From Deinococcus aetherius (GTDB lineage: Bacteria > Deinococcota > Deinococci > Deinococcales > Deinococcaceae): 64,000 nucleotides of DNA. The position numbers and the translations under genes were made by a program. Shown here in pieces: positions 1-14,204 of the stretch. The stretch lies in contig NZ_AP026561.1 in assembly GCF_025997855.1 (NCBI RefSeq), positions 1 through 64,000 of the forward strand, in the 5' to 3' direction. The notes beneath the pieces were generated by a model. It searched no databases. It was given only the letters and a program-made list of their open reading frames with translations, and was not told where the DNA came from. Every line of letters begins with the position of its first letter. The first letter of the stretch is position 1.

Positions 1-550
1 GGGATTATTCGATCAGGTTGTTGCAGTGGGCCGCCCTAGCGACCTGAATGTGCTCCACAGGGTGGAGCACGGGAAGTTCCCGGATCGCCGCCCCATAACT
101 CCAGAGCTTGTCGGTATGAATGACCTCCGGAACCTCGTACTCACCCAGCAGTCGGGTGAAGAAGGTCCGCGCCGCCTCCGACTCCCGGTGATGCTGGAGC
201 AGGAGGTCAAGCACCGTGCCGTGCTCGTCCACAGCCCGCCACAGCCCATGTTTAACCCCTCCCACCGGTACGCAGACCTCGTCGAGATGCCACCGGGAAC
301 CCCGTCGGGGTTCCCGGTGACGCAGTTGCTCGGTGAGCAGGGGAGCGAACTTGATGTTCCACTGACAGATGGTCTCGTGGCTGACGGTAATCCCGCACCC
401 TTGCAGCAACTCTTGGACGTCACGCTGGCTGAGCGGGAAGCGGTGGTACAGCCACAGGGCGTAGCCGACGATGCTCAAGGGGAATCGGTGGCGGTACGGC
501 TTCCGGTCAGACACAGCTCACCACCCTACTCGCCTTAACTTGCCAGAACC
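1..550 (-). mobile_element. IS6-type insertion sequence, partial (cut by window start)
   Basis: The element is read on the minus strand. Its outer end is at 535-550, where the minus strand begins GGTTCTGGCAAGTTAA. This matches the terminal repeat of the second IS6-type element at 1658-1673 except for one base. The transposase start follows about 36 bp inside. The other end lies beyond position 1. The two elements are related but not identical (their transposases look about 70% identical by eye), so they are different IS members and not a recent duplication. Confidence 0.75.
5..514 (-). pseudogene. IS6-family DDE transposase with premature stop
   Basis: The gene starts at a GTG and reads 169 residues with the IS6-family layout: an N-terminal helical DNA-binding part, WHLDEV with the first catalytic Asp, IHTDKLWSY with the second, and CNNLIE with the catalytic Glu. 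The intact relative at 1694-2440 continues NNLVEQSHRR, but here the codon after Glu is TAA (5-7) where the relative has CAA. A single C-to-T change therefore ends the protein just after the catalytic Glu and removes the C-terminal 70-80 residues. The downstream remainder is outside the window, so I cannot tell whether it persists. The transposase is probably inactive. Confidence 0.75.
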
Positions 551-556
551 ACTACG

Positions 557-582
557 AAAAAGCCACCCCGCGGGGTGGCTCA
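557..582 (-). terminator. Rho-independent terminator of the metallopeptidase operon
   Basis: A perfect 20-bp palindrome (AGCCACCCCGCGGGGTGGCT, 561-580) is followed on the minus strand by TTTTT. It overlaps the stop codon of the 63-aa gene at 580-582. Stem plus U-tract marks the end of the two-gene minus-strand operon. Confidence 0.8.
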
Positions 583-771
583 GATGACGATGACGCCCGG
601 AATGTCCTTCAGCAGCTGCCGCAGGTCCTGGTCGACCTCGTCAGCGGGAGACTCGCACTCGATCTGGTCGGCCAGGCGCCGGGCCATGCGTTCGGCGTTG
701 TAGGAGAAATCGGGTATGGACCTCAGCGTCTTCTTCGCCGTCTGCCACACCGCACTCTTGAGCAGTTCCAT
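580..771 (-). CDS. Small hypothetical protein (63 aa)
   Basis: I do not recognise a family. The protein is 63 residues, mixed-charge and probably helical, with an acidic stretch near the middle (ECESPADEVDQD) and a hydrophobic tail ending IPGVIVI. It has a strong ribosome-binding site (GGAGGGG, 3-4 nt before the ATG) in the 9-bp gap after the upstream gene's stop, and a terminator sits on its own stop codon. It is therefore the second and last gene of an operon with the HExxH protein. A small partner, chaperone or inhibitor of that protein is possible, but this rests only on position. Confidence 0.6.
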   Translation of the reverse strand: MELLKSAVWQTAKKTLRSIPDFSYNAERMARRLADQIECESPADEVDQDLRQLLKDIPGVIVI

Positions 772-780
772 TTCCCCTCC

Positions 781-1500
781 TTACCTGCCGGGCAGGGCCT
801 GTTCCACAAGCTGTGCCCAACTGCCACCCGTAGTCTCACTGTACCCGATGATGGGTGCGATATCAGGGTGGTTGACACCAAGCGCAGTCAACTCACCAGT
901 CAGCCAGGCCTTCACGTCGGGGGTGGTCCTCGACTCCCAGGCCCACGCCAGGGCCGCGCCCGTGCCCCTGCGGCGTTCTCCGAGCCTCAGAACTCCGGTC
1001 ACCAGGCCCCGGTAGACCTGAATGCGGCGCAGGCTTCCGTCCACCCCGGTCAGGGTTTCGAGCATGCGGTCCGCGAACAGTTCCGCCCCACCCTCCTCCA
1101 GACCGTAGACCCGCTGCCTGTCTGTACGAAGGGCATGCCACCATTCGTGAAGCAGGAACCGGAGGCCACACAGCCTCGAACGCACGTCCGGGTGATTCAA
1201 CATGGCGGTGAGGCCAGGAGTCACGACGATGGCATGCGCGGGCCAGACGTAGAAGGTTGTGGTTACCCTAGCGTCATCGTAGGCAACGCGAAGGACGCTG
1301 CACACTGCCCGCAGCACCTGATCGTCCGGAGCAACGAGGAGCTGCGGCACCCCGCGCCCCGGACGGTGTTCCTGACTCAACCTGGTCACCAGGCGGGCGA
1401 GGCGCTCGTCCAGCGGCCCATCCAGGTAGGTGCGGTAATCGTGCCGGGGGAGGGGAACGTCCTCGATGGCGGTGGTGTTGGCGTTGGCTCGGTCGATCAT
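781..1500 (-). CDS. HExxH zinc-metallopeptidase-like protein (239 aa)
   Basis: The sequence has a zincin signature: HEWWH at residues 118-122 gives two His ligands and the catalytic Glu, and EEGGAE at 135-140 supplies a plausible glutamate third ligand, as in gluzincins. No signal peptide or membrane segment is visible, so it should be cytoplasmic. It is the first gene of a two-gene operon with the 63-aa protein downstream (9-bp gap, shared terminator). The operon sits between two IS6-type elements and may be an acquired unit. Deinococcus uses a cytoplasmic HExxH protease (IrrE/PprI) in its damage response, but I see no helix-turn-helix and no overall similarity to IrrE here. Substrate unknown. 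Confidence 0.6.
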   Translation of the reverse strand: MIDRANANTTAIEDVPLPRHDYRTYLDGPLDERLARLVTRLSQEHRPGRGVPQLLVAPDDQVLRAVCSVLRVAYDDARVTTTFYVWPAHAIVVTPGLTAMLNHPDVRSRLCGLRFLLHEWWHALRTDRQRVYGLEEGGAELFADRMLETLTGVDGSLRRIQVYRGLVTGVLRLGERRRGTGAALAWAWESRTTPDVKAWLTGELTALGVNHPDIAPIIGYSETTGGSWAQLVEQALPGR

Positions 1501-1657
1501 GGGGAAACGGTCGCCCCAGTATCGGGCACGCGAACAGCGGACGTTGTCCGCGAAACCACTTCAGGCGTCGCTCCCTGGAGACAGAGGGTGTCCGCAGTGA
1601 AGGGAGAAGTGACCGCTCCGCCACCCTGGTGGGTGACCATTGTGGTAACGGTTCTGG

Positions 1658-2458
<801 letters not shown>

Positions 2459-2636
2459 CCACGGAGCGAGCCGATGATCTTCAGTCAGTTTCGCCCAGTT
2501 TTTGGGGGGCAGACCACTTTCCACCCAGACCCTTTCTCGGTAAGGGTTGAAGCGTGTTCACACGGCCCCCTCCCGGTCGAAGCTCTGAATTCCTTACGTC
2601 GCCGACTTCTGCGCTCAATGTGCCTGACCGCTTAAC

Positions 2637-2683
2637 TTGCGCTGTTAGTATACATGCTTAGTACAAATCTGTACAGTGGAGGG
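2637..2683 (+). promoter_or_regulatory. Promoter/operator region of the TetR gene
   Basis: AT-rich DNA in an otherwise GC-rich region holds TAGTATACAT (a plausible -10) and three short related motifs: TTAGTATAC, TTAGTAC and CTGTACA. GTAC-AAATCT-GTAC at 2662-2675 is an inverted repeat. This suits binding by the dimeric TetR protein encoded immediately downstream (autorepression). It also argues against translation from the ATG at 2654, which would lie inside the promoter. Confidence 0.45.
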
Positions 2684-3307
2684 GTGAGCCAGCCCAAGAC
2701 ACGACCCCGCAACCGTCGCGGTGAGGGTGGACGCCTGCGCGAGGACATCCTGCGCACCGCCGCCGAACTGCTGGACGGGGGAGGTGAGGGGGCCGTGACC
2801 CTGCGCGATATCGCCCGGATCGTCGGCATTTCGGCCCCGTCGATCTACAACCACTTCGCCGACCGCGACGCGATCCTGCTCGCCGTGGTGCAGCAGACCT
2901 TTGCCGAGTTGGGCGCCGAACTGGGGGCGGCGCTGGACCGGGCGGGGCCGGAACCGGTGACCCGGCTGCGGGCGTTCTGCCAGGCGTACCTGAACTTCTC
3001 CCTGGAGCGCCCGCAACGCTACCGCATCCTGTTCGGGGGCCTGTGGAACGCCCGGCAGGCGCCCAGCGTGCAGCCTCAGGCCGCCGACCTCGGGCTCGAC
3101 GTGTTCGCGCTGCTGGTCGAGACGCTCAGGGCCTGTGTTCGGGCCGGGCGCTCGACCAGCACCGATCCCACGGCCGACGCGGCGGCGCTGTGGGTGGCGC
3201 TCCACGGCCTGGCCCAACTGCGCACCGCCGCCTCTCTGTTTCCCTGGCCCGAGGAGTTACTGGAGCGCCTGACCAACCGACTGGCCGGCCTCACCCCCTG
3301 GCCCTGA
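2684..3307 (+). CDS. TetR/AcrR-family transcriptional regulator
   Basis: A one-component repressor with an N-terminal helix-turn-helix. LREDILRTAAELL opens helix 1, and VTLRDIARIVGISAPSIYNH carries the recognition helix. The C-terminal part contains LWVALHGLAQL, the W-x-x-LHGL signature of the WHG-type TetR ligand domain. I chose the GTG at 2684 because the region just upstream looks like promoter and operator. An in-frame ATG at 2654 would add ten residues but has no ribosome site. No target gene lies beside it: downstream is IS6 debris and the left end of the Tn3 transposon. Its original partner may have been separated by the insertions. Confidence 0.8.
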   Translation: MSQPKTRPRNRRGEGGRLREDILRTAAELLDGGGEGAVTLRDIARIVGISAPSIYNHFADRDAILLAVVQQTFAELGAELGAALDRAGPEPVTRLRAFCQAYLNFSLERPQRYRILFGGLWNARQAPSVQPQAADLGLDVFALLVETLRACVRAGRSTSTDPTADAAALWVALHGLAQLRTAASLFPWPEELLERLTNRLAGLTPWP

Positions 3308-3351
3308 TCGAGCGCCAACGTGCCCTGGAGCTGGAAGGTTCCCCCGGCAGG

Positions 3352-3480
3352 GAGTCGGGGTACGGCTACCGATTCCCCTCGTGGCCGTTGGGGATGTCGT
3401 CTGGCCAGGTCACCGGTTCACGTTGGGCCAGCGCGATGTTGAAGAGCTGCGGAGCGGGGGAGCGGTGTCACCCACCGGCG
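3352..3480 (+). pseudogene. Decayed N-terminal fragment of an IS6-type transposase
   Basis: Translated across one frame change, the DNA gives YGYRFP...HRFTLGQRDVEELRSGG, which lines up with YRHRFP...YRFPLSQRDVQELLQGRG at the N-terminus of the transposase at 1694. No start codon, catalytic residues or terminal repeats remain. This is a third, oldest IS6 trace within 3.5 kb. It lies just outside the left end of the Tn3 transposon. Confidence 0.55.
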
Positions 3481-3550
3481 TGCGCGGCCGTCCATGGGGA
3501 CCGAGCAGAGCGAGAACCTGGGACACGGAGCGCGGTCGGGGTGGATGGCC

Positions 3551-3593
3551 GTGCTGGGGTAGCGACACGATCCACGCAGAATCGTACGCTTAG
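3551..3593 (+). repeat. Left Tn3 terminal inverted repeat with target duplication
   Basis: GTGCT (3551-3555) is the left copy of the 5-bp target duplication. The 38-bp terminal repeat occupies 3556-3593 and begins with GGGG like other Tn3 ends. It differs from the right repeat at four positions: two transitions near the middle and two bases in the last five. Confidence 0.85.
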
Positions 3594-3713
3594 CCCTTCG
3601 CCCTGGCCTCAGCGGGCGAGCCAACAGATGGGAACGTTCCTGGTATAAACGCCCGGGCCCTTGAGTCACCGCAGGAGCGCAGATGCGGTTGAACGAGGCG
3701 AATCATGGGCCCC

Positions 3714-5120
<1,407 letters not shown>

Positions 5121-5157
5121 ACGGGGACCTCCTGCGGGAATGGACGCGGGACCCCGG

Positions 5158-6564
<1,407 letters not shown>

Positions 6565-6703
6565 GGTTGTCCTTACGAGGTGACGCCGAACTGGATGGCA
6601 GCAGAAATCCAACAAAGCTGGCCGATGGCTGCCCTGAGAGCAACTTCCTCTGCTCCGGTCAACACAGTCAGCTTTTGGATAAGGGAAGGGCACTTGCCGC
6701 AAA

Positions 6704-6731
6704 GCGGACGGGAGGGGGCTCTCCCGTCCGC
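6704..6731 (-). promoter_or_regulatory. Stem-loop between binding-protein and permease genes
   Basis: GCGGACGGGAG and CTCCCGTCCGC form a perfect 11-bp stem around a 6-nt loop. It lies in the 185-bp gap between the binding-protein stop and the first permease. No U-tract follows, so full termination is unlikely. Such hairpins usually protect the upstream mRNA, giving more binding protein than permease, as known for malE-malF. This role is inferred from position. Confidence 0.55.
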
Positions 6732-6749
6732 TGTTCCAGGGCGGGCGCC

Positions 6750-7934
6750 TTACTTGATGCTGCCCTTGATCTCCTTCAGGGCGTTCGCCAGGATCGTGGC
6801 GTAGTTGGGGCTCGGCTTCTGCACGCTCTGCGCCACGGCACTGCCCCACGGCCCCCAGACCGCTCCCATCTCCGGCACGTTCGGCATGGGGGTTCCCGCC
6901 GAGATCGCCTTGCCGAAGCCCGCCACCACCGGGTCCGCCTTGAGCCGGGTCCGCGCCGCGAGGCTCACGGGAATGCGCCCGCCCGCCTGGTTAAAGGCGA
7001 ACTGCGCCGGGCTGGTGACCAGCGCCTTGGCGAACTGCGCCGCTGCACCCTTGTTCTTGCTATAGGCATTGATGACGACGCCCTGCACTCCGACGAACGG
7101 CCCCCATTTCCCGGTGGCCCCGGGAGGCGTCGGGATGGTGGTGATGCCGTAGTCGATCCCGGCCTTCTTGATGTCGCCCATGTCCCAGGGCCCGGTCACG
7201 ACCATCGCCAGCCGCCCGTCTACAAAGGCGCTCTTGGCGGCGTCGGCGGACACGCCCTCCGGCACCAGCTTGTACTTGTAGCGCAGGTCGTTCATCAAGG
7301 ACAGGGCCTTCTGGGCGCCAGCGTTGCCGATCCCCACGTCCCCCACGTTCAGGGTGCCGCCGTTGTTCTTGAAGATGTAGCTGCCGTAGGCGCTGAAAAA
7401 GCCGTAGTTGGCGTAGGCGTTGCCCAGATCGACCAGGAAGCCGAACTTGCCGTTTCCGGTGTTCTTCTGGGCCGCGCTGATGAACTCGTTCCAGGTGGTC
7501 GGGGCCTTGGGGACCAGCTTCTTGTTGTAGATCAGGGCTACGGACTCGGCGAACATCGGCAGACCGAAGAGCTTGCCCCGGTAAGTCATGGCCTGCACGG
7601 CGGTTCGGTCGAGGTCCGTCTTGCTCACGACGTACCTGTCCATCGGCTCGATCACGCCCGCCGCCGCCAGTTGGCCGAAGCGGTCCTGCGGGAGGGTCAC
7701 GACCATATCGGGCCCCTGCCCCTTGGGGGCGGCCTGGATCAGCTTGTCGGGGATCTGGTCGAGCGGCAGGCTCACGATGGTGACCTTGTTCCCACTGGCC
7801 TTGCTGTAGGCGTCGGCCTGGGCCTTGAGCCAAGACACCTCGGCGGCGTCGGTAAAGTGGCTCCAGACGGTGAGGTTGGCGGCGCTGGCGCTGCCCGCCA
7901 GGGCCAGGGACATCAGAACGAGCATCTTTTTCAT
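6750..7934 (-). CDS. Sugar ABC transporter substrate-binding protein, MalE/GanS type
   Basis: Secreted solute-binding protein of 394 residues that captures oligosaccharides and delivers them to the two permeases. It starts [18 protein letters not shown], a clean Sec signal with cleavage after ASA. There is no lipobox cysteine, so it is not a lipoprotein by sequence. [20 protein letters not shown] opens the mature MalE-like fold, and a typical [16 protein letters not shown] segment lies near the middle. AAGGAG precedes the ATG. It lies between the GH53 gene and the permeases. Substrate is inferred as galacto-oligosaccharides from those neighbours; a maltose annotation by similarity would be less specific. 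Confidence 0.87.
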   Translation of the reverse strand: MKKMLVLMSLALAGSASAANLTVWSHFTDAAEVSWLKAQADAYSKASGNKVTIVSLPLDQIPDKLIQAAPKGQGPDMVVTLPQDRFGQLAAAGVIEPMDRYVVSKTDLDRTAVQAMTYRGKLFGLPMFAESVALIYNKKLVPKAPTTWNEFISAAQKNTGNGKFGFLVDLGNAYANYGFFSAYGSYIFKNNGGTLNVGDVGIGNAGAQKALSLMNDLRYKYKLVPEGVSADAAKSAFVDGRLAMVVTGPWDMGDIKKAGIDYGITTIPTPPGATGKWGPFVGVQGVVINAYSKNKGAAAQFAKALVTSPAQFAFNQAGGRIPVSLAARTRLKADPVVAGFGKAISAGTPMPNVPEMGAVWGPWGSAVAQSVQKPSPNYATILANALKEIKGSIK

Positions 7935-7995
7935 GGCACTCTCCTTGGGGCTCAGTCCCGGACTGCTCCGGGTTCTGGCGAAGTGGGTGGTTAAG

Positions 7996-9116
7996 TCAGT
8001 TCAGGCCGTCGATGCCGACCGTCGCGCGGGCAGCGTCGTCGAACAGGGAGCGGCGTGAGGCGTCGTCATCGGTCCAGTCGGGGGCCATCAGCCATCTGCT
8101 GCTCTGGGACCAGAAGGCTCCCCAGTAGAAGATGCCGCTGCCTCCGGCGTTCCGGACGACCGGGGTGAGAGCTTTAAGATAGTCGTACTGCCCCTGCGGG
8201 GTCTGCGGGTAGGGCAGGTTGGTGTACCCGCCCTGGTTCTGATCCCAGTAGAAGGCCGTTTCGGCCAGGTACACCTTCGCCCAGGGAAAGTTCGAGCGCA
8301 GGGCCGAGATGGTGCTGCCGAGGCCTGAGAAGTCGCCGTGCCACATGGGGTAGTACGACAACCCGATGGTGTCCACCCAGCCGCCCGCGTTGATGAACGC
8401 CTGGTACCAGGCTACGGTCTGGGCGGCGTCCCCCGTCTTGGCGAGGTGGACCATGATGGGCGGCATGGTGGCCTTGCCGCCGCTGGCGTCCCGCACCGCG
8501 TTCGCCCCGGCGTTGGTGAGCTTGACGAAGTTCGCCATGTTGGCGATGCGCCCGTTCTCCCACAGCATCCCGCCATTGATCTCGTTGCCGATCTGAACCA
8601 TGTCTGGCGCGGTGCCCTGAGCGCGGAGCCCGGTGATCACGTCCTTCGTGTAGCTGTAGACGGAACTGGCGAGGGTGTTCACGTCCTGCCCGGCCCAGCG
8701 GGAGGGTGTCCACTGGTTGCCGGGGTCAGTCCACCAGTGGGAGTAGTGTAAGTCGAGCAGCACCTTCAGCCCGCGTCCCTTGGCGTCCTGCATGACCGCC
8801 TTGACATAGGGCAGGTCCTGCAACAGGCCGTACCGACCGTCCGGGTCCACCATCAGCCGCACGCGCACCCAGTTGTACCCGTGGTCGGTGACAAGCTGGA
8901 GGGCGGGCTTGACGGTGCCGTCCCGGTCCCTGAACTGCACTCCTGCCGCCTCCGCTCCCCGGGCCTCGGAGACGTCGATCCCCCTGATCCACTCGCTGGG
9001 AGCGGTGGCCTGCGCTCTCAGCGCCGCCGGGCTGGACCGCTCGGAGGAGCAGGCACCGAGGGCCAGGGTGAGCAGGCCCAGCACCGACAGATGGGGGCGG
9101 GAGTTCAGCACACTCT

Positions 9117-9120
<4 letters not shown>
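7996..9120 (-). CDS. ganB: GH53 arabinogalactan endo-beta-1,4-galactanase, lipoprotein
   Basis: Cleaves beta-1,4-galactan backbones, such as pectin side chains, into galacto-oligosaccharides outside the cell. The 374-residue protein has a lipoprotein signal ending LGAC (Cys24), so it should be anchored at the cell surface or in the periplasm. The family-53 catalytic pair is visible: QIGNEING with the acid/base Glu180 and YLAETAFYW with the nucleophile Glu287. [15 protein letters not shown] near 123-137 is also characteristic. Its ATG overlaps the stop of the GH42 gene (ATGA), showing translational coupling. The GH42-GH53-binding protein-permease set corresponds to the Bacillus gan genes in a different order. 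Confidence 0.9.
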
Positions 9121-11120
<2,000 letters not shown>

Positions 11121-11243
11121 AGACACCTCTGCGGACCGCCACACCGGGGATGGGCAGTGACGCCGGACCACGGCACGGGCACGGTGATGGAGCAAGGCTG
11201 GGAGGCCTGCTTTGCGGACAAACTGATGACCAGAAGGTAGGGG

Positions 11244-11260
11244 ATGTTAAGGCTAACACT
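11244..11260 (-). promoter_or_regulatory. Putative LacI-family operator upstream of the galactan operon
   Basis: TGTTAAGGCTAACA (11245-11258) is an imperfect palindrome with TGTTA/TAACA arms. Its exact reverse complement occurs at 11471-11484 before the LacI gene, with one further matching base outside each arm (A/T at the 11244 side is the exception). These are the only two copies I found in the window. Binding here would block the minus-strand galactan operon. Confidence 0.7.
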
Positions 11261-11445
11261 CGTGCGCTGACTTACCTTCGACAGGCACGGGTCCTCCCCA
11301 GTTCAAGGAATGTTCCATGCGGTTTGGTGAAGCTGCTTAGAAAGCATGACCAGGAGGCCAAATTTGCCCTAATGACTCACGACACCCTGTGGGGTACGCC
11401 CCCTTCATGAACCGGACAGCATTGGGCGGTGGGACCAAACCTCGC

Positions 11446-11485
11446 TTGACCTCCACGACATCAGCTCGTGTGTTAGCCTTAACAC
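11446..11485 (+). promoter_or_regulatory. LacI gene promoter with overlapping operator
   Basis: TTGACC at 11446-11451 is a plausible -35 element. GTGTTAGCCTTAACAC (11470-11485) covers the -10 region and ends just before the ribosome site AGAGG of the LacI gene. The palindrome repeats the operator at 11245-11258 in reverse orientation, so the repressor probably controls its own gene as well as the divergent operon. The two copies are 226 bp apart, which would allow looping. Confidence 0.65.
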
Positions 11486-11497
11486 ATAGAGGCATGC

Positions 11498-12601
11498 GTG
11501 AAGACAGGGGGAAAGGCAGCCACGCTGGCAGATGTGGCCGAGATGGCGGAGGTCTCTCAGCAGACGGTCTCGCGCGTCGTCAACAACCAGGGTCCCGTGG
11601 CGGCCCGTACCCGCGCCCGGGTGATGGAGGCGGTGGGCCACCTGAACTACGTTCCCAACCGGCTGGCCCAGGGGCTGGCGCGGCAGCGCAGTCACTCCAT
11701 CGGCTTCGCCACCAACGACATCTCGCTGCACGCCCCGTCGCAACTCACCTCGGGCATCGAACGGGCCGCGCGGGAAGCGGGCTTCAGCCTGGTCGTCTCC
11801 ATCGTGCCCGGCTACGGTTTGGGAAAAGTCACGCAGACGGTGCGGACCCTCAAGGAGCGCCAGGTCGATGGGGTCCTGATCAACGCCTCGCTGAGCGGCG
11901 CGGACGCCGCCGAGATCGCCCGGCGTTTTCCAGATCTGCCCTGCGTCTTTATGGACGTGCCCGCTGACGCTCCCGTGAGTGCGGCGCTGCTCGACCAGTA
12001 CCATGGCGCCGCGCTGGCCGCCCGGCATCTGGTGGACCTGGGGCATACCCGCATCGCCTGCATACACGCTCCCCAGGACGCGGTGGCCGAACACTCCCGC
12101 TTGCAGGGCTGGCGGGAGGTGCTGGGGGGACGCGGCCTCACCCTCGTGGCCGAGCAGGAGGGCGACTGGAGCCCGGCGAGCGGCTACCGGGCAGCCCTGG
12201 CGCTGCTGGCCTCCGGGGTGAGCTTCACGGGGCTGCTGGTCGGAAACGATCAGATGGCGGTGGGCGTGCTCCGGGCCCTCTGGGAGCGGGGCCTGAGCGT
12301 GCCCGGCGACGTCTCGGTGATCGGCTACGACGACACGGCCGAGAGTGCGCTGCTGATCCCCCCCCTCACCACGGTCCGGCAGGACTTTCCCACGCTGGGC
12401 CAGCGGGCTTTTCACCATCTCAAGGCCCTGCTGGGCGGACAGGACCCACCGAGGATGACGCTGACCCGGCCTGCACTGGTGGTGCGGGCCAGCACCGCCG
12501 CCCCCCGCTCGGGTGAGCGGTTGCGACTGCAAGACGCCCTGCACCTCCTGCAACGCCATCTGGAGGGAGCAGGAGGGCAGGAGCCCCCGGGCCGGACTTA
12601 A
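11498..12601 (+). CDS. LacI-family transcriptional repressor (GanR-like)
   Basis: The 367-residue regulator has the LacI layout: an N-terminal helix-turn-helix ([20 protein letters not shown]) with the hinge [17 protein letters not shown], then a periplasmic-binding-protein-like sensor with [20 protein letters not shown] near the C-terminus. A GTG start at 11498 is used, with AGAGG five bases upstream. It is transcribed divergently from the galactan operon, and both sides carry the same palindrome, so galactose or a galacto-oligosaccharide is the likely inducer. Its stop lies only about 35 bp before the point where tnpA homology begins, which fixes the cargo-transposase junction. Confidence 0.88.
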   Translation: MKTGGKAATLADVAEMAEVSQQTVSRVVNNQGPVAARTRARVMEAVGHLNYVPNRLAQGLARQRSHSIGFATNDISLHAPSQLTSGIERAAREAGFSLVVSIVPGYGLGKVTQTVRTLKERQVDGVLINASLSGADAAEIARRFPDLPCVFMDVPADAPVSAALLDQYHGAALAARHLVDLGHTRIACIHAPQDAVAEHSRLQGWREVLGGRGLTLVAEQEGDWSPASGYRAALALLASGVSFTGLLVGNDQMAVGVLRALWERGLSVPGDVSVIGYDDTAESALLIPPLTTVRQDFPTLGQRAFHHLKALLGGQDPPRMTLTRPALVVRASTAAPRSGERLRLQDALHLLQRHLEGAGGQEPPGRT

Positions 12602-12635
12602 CGGGGACACGGGGACGGGGCAAGGTGTTTGGGCA

Positions 12636-13505
12636 CCTGAACCGAAGTACGGCCGGGAGCCGGGCGTGCTGTTCTACACCCATGTCAGCGACCAGTACGC
12701 CCCCTTCCATACCAAGGTCATCACCACCAACGTGCGCGACGCCATCCACGTGCTCGACGGGCTGCTGTACCACCAGTCCGAACTCAAGCTTAGGGAACAC
12801 TCCACCGACACGGCGGGGTACACCGAGCAGGTCTTCGGCCTGTGCTTCCTGCTGGGCTTCCGCTTCGCCCCCAGAATCCGTGACCTCGGGGAGACCCACC
12901 TGTACCCACCCGAGAAGCCCTCTGCCTACCTGGGGCTGGAGCCGATGATCGCCCAGCGCCTCCACCTCGGCCTGATCCGCGAGCACTGGGACGAACTGTT
13001 GCGGCTGGCCGCCTCGATCCGCGCAGGAACGGTGACGGCCTCGCTGATGCTCGGCAAACTCGCCTCCTACCCGCGCCAGAACGGGCTCGCACTGGCCCTG
13101 CGGGAGTTGGGGCGGGTGCAGCGGACGCCGTTCACGTTGGAATGGCTGCAAGACCCGGGGCTACGCCGCCGGGTGCAGGCGGGGTTGAACAAGGGAGAGG
13201 CGTTGCACGCGTTGAAGCGGGCGGTGGCCTTTCACCGCAGCGGGGAGATTCGGGACCGCTCCTTCGAGGCGCAGAGCCACCGCGCCAGCGGCCTGAATCT
13301 CGTCGTCGCCCTGATCAGCACTTGGAATACGGTGTACCTGGAACGGGCAGTGGAGGCGTTACGGGTGCAGGGGCGGGAGGTGCCGGACGAGGTGCTGGCG
13401 CACCTCTCGCCGCTGACGTGGGAGCACATCGGGTTGACGGGGGACTACGCCTGGCGCCCGGAGCATGTGCCAGCGCCGGGAGAGTGCCGGCGGCTCAGGC
13501 CGTAG
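12636..13505 (+). pseudogene. tnpA: Tn3-family transposase tnpA, C-terminal part only
   Basis: About 290 residues match the C-terminal catalytic region of Tn3 transposases: [67 protein letters not shown] and [15 protein letters not shown] should hold the second catalytic Asp and EAQ the catalytic Glu. The first Asp and roughly two-thirds of a normal ~1,000-residue protein are missing upstream. An open frame begins at 12513, but its first ~40 codons are LacI-gene sequence in another frame. The stop is 35 bp before the right terminal repeat, the normal Tn3 position. The protein cannot transpose the element unaided. Confidence 0.85.
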
Positions 13506-13540
13506 CCGAGTGCGGCGGCGGTGTCGGATGCGGCCCCCGC

Positions 13541-13583
13541 CTTACCGTACGATTTTGCGCGGATCGTGTCGCTACCCCGTGCT
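13541..13583 (-). repeat. Right Tn3 terminal inverted repeat with target duplication
   Basis: The 38-bp repeat (13541-13578) reads GGGGTAGCGACACGATCC inward on the minus strand. GTGCT at 13579-13583 repeats the five bases outside the left end. Confidence 0.85.
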
Positions 13584-13815
13584 GTCCTTCCCCCAACGGA
13601 ACGGAGCACCGCGATGACACCTTGCCCCAACCCCGCGTGCTGGGTGATGCTCACCGGAAGTTGGTGCCAGCGGGGCCGCCTGGCCCGGCCCGGTGAGGCA
13701 ACACCACCCACGCGGTCGTCCTGCGTCCTGCCGTCCTACCCTCTGCAGGGGCCTGGGAAACGGCTCCTCGTGCATCAGCAGCCCAGCCCGACTTCCTATG
13801 GCTAATCGAGGGCTG

Positions 13816-14204
13816 TCACCGAATCACGGTGACGGGCACGCCGGCGCTCAGACTGCTCCAGGCCCGGTCTGCGGTGAGCACCGGCACGCCGAGGCGCTGC
13901 GCGAGGGCGAGACAGTAGCGGTCACCGAGGGAGAGCTCAGCGCTCTTGGTCAGGGGCCGGAGGCGAGCGGCGTTCAACGCGTCCTGAACCGTCCCCACAT
14001 CCACCGTCAGCAGCTTCATTACCCCGCCCGCTTCCAGCACCCCAGTGAATCCTCCGGGAAGCTGCCCCGCTCGGCCAGCCGCGACAGCACCCCTGCGAAG
14101 TTCACAGCATGAATGTCCGCTTCCGCCAGTGCAGCTTCCACCGTCTCTGCCCCGGGCTCTTCGTAGACGTAGGCCAGCAGGGCGGAGGCGTCGAGTACGA
14201 TCAC
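13816..14204 (-). pseudogene. vapC: VapC-type PIN-domain toxin, frameshifted
   Basis: Reading starts with MIVLDASALLAYVYEEPGA, the PIN-domain opening with the first catalytic Asp. It continues VNFAGVLSRLAERG to about 14040, then needs a one-base shift to continue VLEAGGVMKLLTVDV and LSLGDRYCLALAQRLGVPVL, with the conserved acidic GDR and TADRAW. The total of 389 bp is one short of the 390 expected for a ~129-residue VapC. Its ATG overlaps the antitoxin stop (ATGA). VapC toxins are Mg-dependent RNases; this copy would give a 61-residue inactive product unless the shift is a sequencing error. Confidence 0.75.

Noticed and set aside
2631..2645. TTAACTTGC resembling the IS6 terminal repeat just before the TetR gene
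   Set aside because: Only nine bases match and no transposase or partner end is associated.
12513..12635. Start of the Tn3 transposase fragment at 12513
   Set aside because: Those codons overlap the end of the LacI gene in another frame and have no transposase similarity; they are open by chance.
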